NCBI GenBank assembly: GCA_002471575.1
Contig: DKQG01000040.1
Location: 77,551 to 102,713, forward strand
Direction of reading: 5' to 3'
Source: Alphaproteobacteria bacterium UBA7314
GTDB taxonomy: Bacteria; Pseudomonadota; Alphaproteobacteria; MPNO01; UBA830
DNA length: 25,163 nt
Shown: positions 22,966 to 25,163 of the stretch, piece by piece
Layout: each line of letters opens with the position of its first letter
How positions within the stretch are numbered: the first letter of the stretch is position 1
Program-made: the position numbers and the translations under genes
Notes under the pieces: generated by a model
Databases searched by the model: none
Seen by the model: the letters and a program-made list of their open reading frames with translations, nothing else
Told to the model about the DNA's origin: nothing

Positions 22966-23478
22966 CTACATACCCTCCTTGACGTCCGTTCTACTTCCGA
23001 ACATGTCGTCAAACCCTAACAGGAAGCGGATGAATTCAATCGCGACCAGGAGGAACCCAATAGGCATCGGCGCATAAATCCACCAGAGTTCAAGTTCGAT
23101 ACTGCGCTCATCGATTGCTTCGTCGACATATGACTCGATGGCGAGTTCCAGCGAAAACCATGCAAGCATCAGCGAACCGATGATCACCACCAGATAAGCA
23201 AGTTTAGACGTTACTTTCCTTGCTCCCGGTGACAAAAACTCCGCCACCGCGTCGATGAATACATGGCCCTTAATCCTAGCCAACCACGGCGCCGCCAAGA
23301 TGGTGAACCAGAGCAGTCCGTATTCTACAACGCCGAGCGTTCCTTCCCACGGCTGGAGTCCGACGAGTGGTAGCAGCACATCCATCACGATTAGGACAAA
23401 AATCAAGAAAACGATCAGGCATGATAAAGTTTTCAGCCCATTAATCAGCCACGCATGTGCTTTTGAAATGGCTTGCAC
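22966..23478 (-). CDS. dctQ: TRAP transporter small membrane subunit, DctQ family
   Basis: A protein of 170 residues with four hydrophobic segments. The first is LSCLIVFLIFVLIVMDVLLP; the second contains EYGLLWFTILAAPWLARIKGHVFIDAV (split here), whose E..L....L..PW..R...HV pattern is the DctQ signature. The later segments are LAYLVVIIGSLMLAWFSLEL and the one following ELELWWIYAPMPIGFLLVAI. I chose GTG 23478 because GGGGAG lies 5 bases upstream; GTG 23514 is the alternative with 12 more residues and a poor ribosome site. It forms an operon with the downstream large subunit. Confidence 0.93.
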   Translation of the reverse strand: MQAISKAHAWLINGLKTLSCLIVFLIFVLIVMDVLLPLVGLQPWEGTLGVVEYGLLWFTILAAPWLARIKGHVFIDAVAEFLSPGARKVTSKLAYLVVIIGSLMLAWFSLELAIESYVDEAIDERSIELELWWIYAPMPIGFLLVAIEFIRFLLGFDDMFGSRTDVKEGM

Positions 23479-23483
23479 GTCGG

Positions 23484-23489
23484 CTCCCC
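23484..23489 (-). promoter_or_regulatory. Ribosome binding site that sets the dctQ start
   Basis: Reads GGGGAG on the minus strand, five bases before GTG 23478. The longer start at 23514 has no comparable site. Confidence 0.5.
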
Positions 23490-23532
23490 GTATTAAGGTG
23501 CAGGTTAATCCCACTTAACAGGAAGCTTAGTC

Positions 23533-23901
23533 GTGTTTGAGGGCTGGAACAACCGCTCGCCGTGGGCGCTAATAATCCTAATTATCCGCAATGGGAGGGT
23601 AGCCCATGAATACCAGCGGATTGTCGATCACCGTGCTTTCGGTGGACAACGGAAGGATGGGGCTCTCGACCTCACGAAAGCTTCTATGTGGACCGTCAGA
23701 AGGCGTATTGGCCAGAAACGGCGCCCCTGTTTGTTATACTTTGACGCAGTTGCGCCAATTCTGACTGGGGGCGTTCTGGTGCGGGATTTCCGAAAACCAT
23801 TTTCAGCTGTGATTGCTGAAAAGATGTTCAGCGGCGTAGGTTCTGAGTGTGCGGTATCGGAAATCTTATTCGGGCTCGTGGCGCGCATCCATGATCGCTA
23901 G
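23533..23901 (+). CDS. Hypothetical protein (122 aa), unrecognised
   Basis: GTG 23533 lies seven bases after AGGAAG and opens a 122-codon frame (MFEGWNNRSPWALIILIIRN at the start, LFGLVARIHDR at the end). The opening 20 residues are partly hydrophobic and the rest is mixed and basic. I do not recognise a family. The codon pattern is moderately coding-like. It sits divergent from dctQ in a region without other credible genes and may be a decayed remnant. Confidence 0.3.
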   Translation: MFEGWNNRSPWALIILIIRNGRVAHEYQRIVDHRAFGGQRKDGALDLTKASMWTVRRRIGQKRRPCLLYFDAVAPILTGGVLVRDFRKPFSAVIAEKMFSGVGSECAVSEILFGLVARIHDR

Positions 23902-24159
23902 GTGTCGCATCAGTTTTGGAATTTCGATGGGATTGGTATCCTGGCGCGATGGCAAGAGGCCGTCGACGCACTTGGAAGTCCAGTAAGAATACCCCTCCTC
24001 CACTTCCCGGGTAGAAAATTTCAGCAGCGAGCCGCCATGGCGCCGCTATCTTCGTTGTCGACCACTATTTCCGTTTTAGTCTGTTGCCTCACCTGCTACC
24101 GAAAGGCAGGTAGTGCCGCACAAAATTTTATGCACGGCCAATAAACAGAATCGCTGTTT
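23902..24159. other. Region with no supported gene between the hypothetical ORF and the hydrolase gene
   Basis: An 80-codon frame starting with GTG directly after the preceding stop (23902-24144) has unremarkable composition and no visible motif; I do not call it. Together with the preceding hypothetical ORF, 23515-24159 is about 645 bases lacking a confident gene. Confidence 0.4.
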
Positions 24160-24160
24160 T
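24143..24160. terminator. Weak hairpin after the hydrolase gene
   Basis: AAACAG-AATCG-CTGTTT (24143-24159) with flanking T and A bases, directly beyond the stop codon of the minus-strand hydrolase gene. The stem has only 6 bp, so efficiency is doubtful. Confidence 0.3.
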
Positions 24161-25059
24161 TAGATGTCGATACGCATCAAATCGTGGGCCATCCGAAGGT
24201 CGCCTGTCCAGTTTTTCCGGATATCGGCGACCATTTCTTCCATCATTTCGTTGCCCATGATTTCGACTGGCATGTGCTTGCTCATTAGTGCGCGTACGAC
24301 CGGGCGGGAGGAGTCGAAGTGACCGAAATGCGTCGCGACAAGGCTTTTTACGTTCGACTTTACTGCGATCTCGCCCAGATCAGTGGGACTGGTATGCGCC
24401 CACGTGCCGATGCCCGCTTTGGACCGGAATTCGATTGCGGAGGTGGGAAACGTACACTCGTGGATTAGGAGATCCGCGCCTTGGGCCAGCTCAATGAGCC
24501 GGTCGCACGGCGCCGTATCGCCTGAGAACACGACGGATTTGCCGTCAAACGTGTCCATGCGAAGACCGAAGCAGGGCGAAATCTCCATCGGGATGTGTTC
24601 GACGTAGCAGGCCGAAACCTTGACGTAATCGTCTTCGAAAATCGGATCCGCTTCTTTTTCGCGTACGTCTGGCGTCAGGACATGAAAATTGTCTTGCCGC
24701 TGTTTGTACTGGACGCGGGCCTCGATATCCTTTCTGAACGCGCCGTCGTCAGCATCAAGAAGCGCATGAACGAAATGCTTGGTGTCCTGTGGCCCGACGA
24801 CGATTGGCGGGGTCTGCCGGTTCGCCATCCATGTCGTGATCATGAAATACGCAAAATCGGCGATGTGGTCATAATGCAGGTGGGACAGGAAGATGTGGTT
24901 GACATCCGCCGGGTTTACGCCTGCCGCGACCATCTGGTTGGTGGCTCCATGTCCGCAGTCGAACAGGTAATGCCGGTCGCGCACTGTAATCAGTATTCCT
25001 GAGTCGTGACGATCCGGATTGGGCATTGCGGCGCTGGTACCGAGCATGATGATGCGCAT
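24160..25059 (-). CDS. Metallo-beta-lactamase-fold hydrolase (RNase Z / arylsulfatase-like)
   Basis: A 299-residue cytoplasmic protein of the metallo-beta-lactamase superfamily with the full two-metal set: HLHYDH (His60, His62, Asp64, His65), His155 in VEHIPM, Asp181 in FSGDTAPCD, and His244/His247 in ATHFGH. The N-terminal MRIIMLGTSAAMPNPDR and FDCGHGA with the late HECTF pattern fit the RNase Z / arylsulfatase-like branch rather than beta-lactamases or glyoxalase II. The C-terminal GDLRMAHDLMRIDI is not diagnostic. Phosphodiesterase or ester hydrolase activity is likely; the substrate is unknown. ATG 25059 has a moderate ribosome site (AGGACA). It follows the TRAP region but is not part of its operon. 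Confidence 0.88.
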   Translation of the reverse strand: MRIIMLGTSAAMPNPDRHDSGILITVRDRHYLFDCGHGATNQMVAAGVNPADVNHIFLSHLHYDHIADFAYFMITTWMANRQTPPIVVGPQDTKHFVHALLDADDGAFRKDIEARVQYKQRQDNFHVLTPDVREKEADPIFEDDYVKVSACYVEHIPMEISPCFGLRMDTFDGKSVVFSGDTAPCDRLIELAQGADLLIHECTFPTSAIEFRSKAGIGTWAHTSPTDLGEIAVKSNVKSLVATHFGHFDSSRPVVRALMSKHMPVEIMGNEMMEEMVADIRKNWTGDLRMAHDLMRIDI

Positions 25060-25163
25060 CGTTCTATGTCCTGTCGGTTGAGTGTTTGGGTGTAAGCTAC
25101 TTGGCGCGTTGCGATGGTTTCCGTCGCGATCAGAAGAACCGCGCGTCCCACGCCTACTATGTC
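25060..25163. other. Upstream region of the hydrolase gene, end of window
   Basis: Contains the leader of the minus-strand hydrolase gene. I see no clear promoter boxes and no further gene start. Confidence 0.3.

Noticed and set aside
23902..24144. 80-codon frame following the hypothetical protein
   Set aside because: No ribosome site, no family features and uneven composition; not called.

Overview
The window is chromosomal DNA from an alphaproteobacterium. An order such as Rhodospirillales is an inference, not proven. The evidence is a MucR/Ros zinc-finger regulator, an rpiB-glyA-nrdR-rib-nusB-thiL cluster with a RibB-RibA-like fusion, a membrane H+-pyrophosphatase, and the run BamE / Cbp3-type bc1 chaperone - DUF177 - rpmF - plsX - fabH - ihfA - MerR - tRNA. 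Most of the window looks like core genome of moderately high GC; the right-hand 6 kb is accessory in character.

Layout. (1) 1-2200: a MarR-type regulator, a convergent hotdog-fold thioesterase with a good minus-strand promoter, and a MucR-type regulator whose promoter carries a palindrome beside the -35 box. (2) 2225-9373: nine tightly packed plus-strand genes, rpiB, glyA, nrdR, ribD, ribE, ribBX, ribH, nusB and thiL, mostly overlapping or separated by fewer than 45 nt and probably one transcription unit. They link ribose-5-phosphate supply, serine/glycine and one-carbon metabolism, ribonucleotide reductase control, riboflavin synthesis, antitermination and thiamine diphosphate. The GTP cyclohydrolase II half of the RibBA-like protein lacks the zinc cysteines, so the GTP-opening step of riboflavin synthesis must be encoded elsewhere. 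(3) 9374-9934: a 560-bp gap with short broken reading frames. (4) 9935-13450: an MFS transporter, then hppA (K+-independent type by its Lys471 signature), closed by a strong bidirectional terminator. (5) 13471-18710: bamE on the minus strand, divergent from a plus-strand block for bc1 assembly, 23S rRNA/L32, phospholipid and fatty-acid initiation (plsX-fabH), nucleoid protein IHF-alpha, a MerR regulator and tRNA-Pro(GGG) with its terminator.

(6) 18711-25163: right after the tRNA, a perfect 44-bp copy of its 3' part lies 183 bp downstream, which looks like an attachment-site scar. Beyond it are a second MFS carrier (minus), a TRAP substrate-binding protein (plus) convergent with its presumed membrane subunits DctQ-DctM (minus), a poorly understood 650-bp stretch, and a metallo-beta-lactamase-fold hydrolase (minus). 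The TRAP receptor gene is clearly AT-richer than its neighbours (about 40% GC in sampled lines against 63-65%), suggesting recent acquisition.

No CRISPR array, transposase, integrase, rRNA gene or recognisable defence system was seen. The most interesting points are the tRNA-Pro 3' duplication, the P-versus-QM gene arrangement of the TRAP system in a compositionally distinct segment, the degenerate RibA domain, the operator-like palindrome at the mucR promoter, and the decayed gap after thiL. I do not see a convincing wholly new system.
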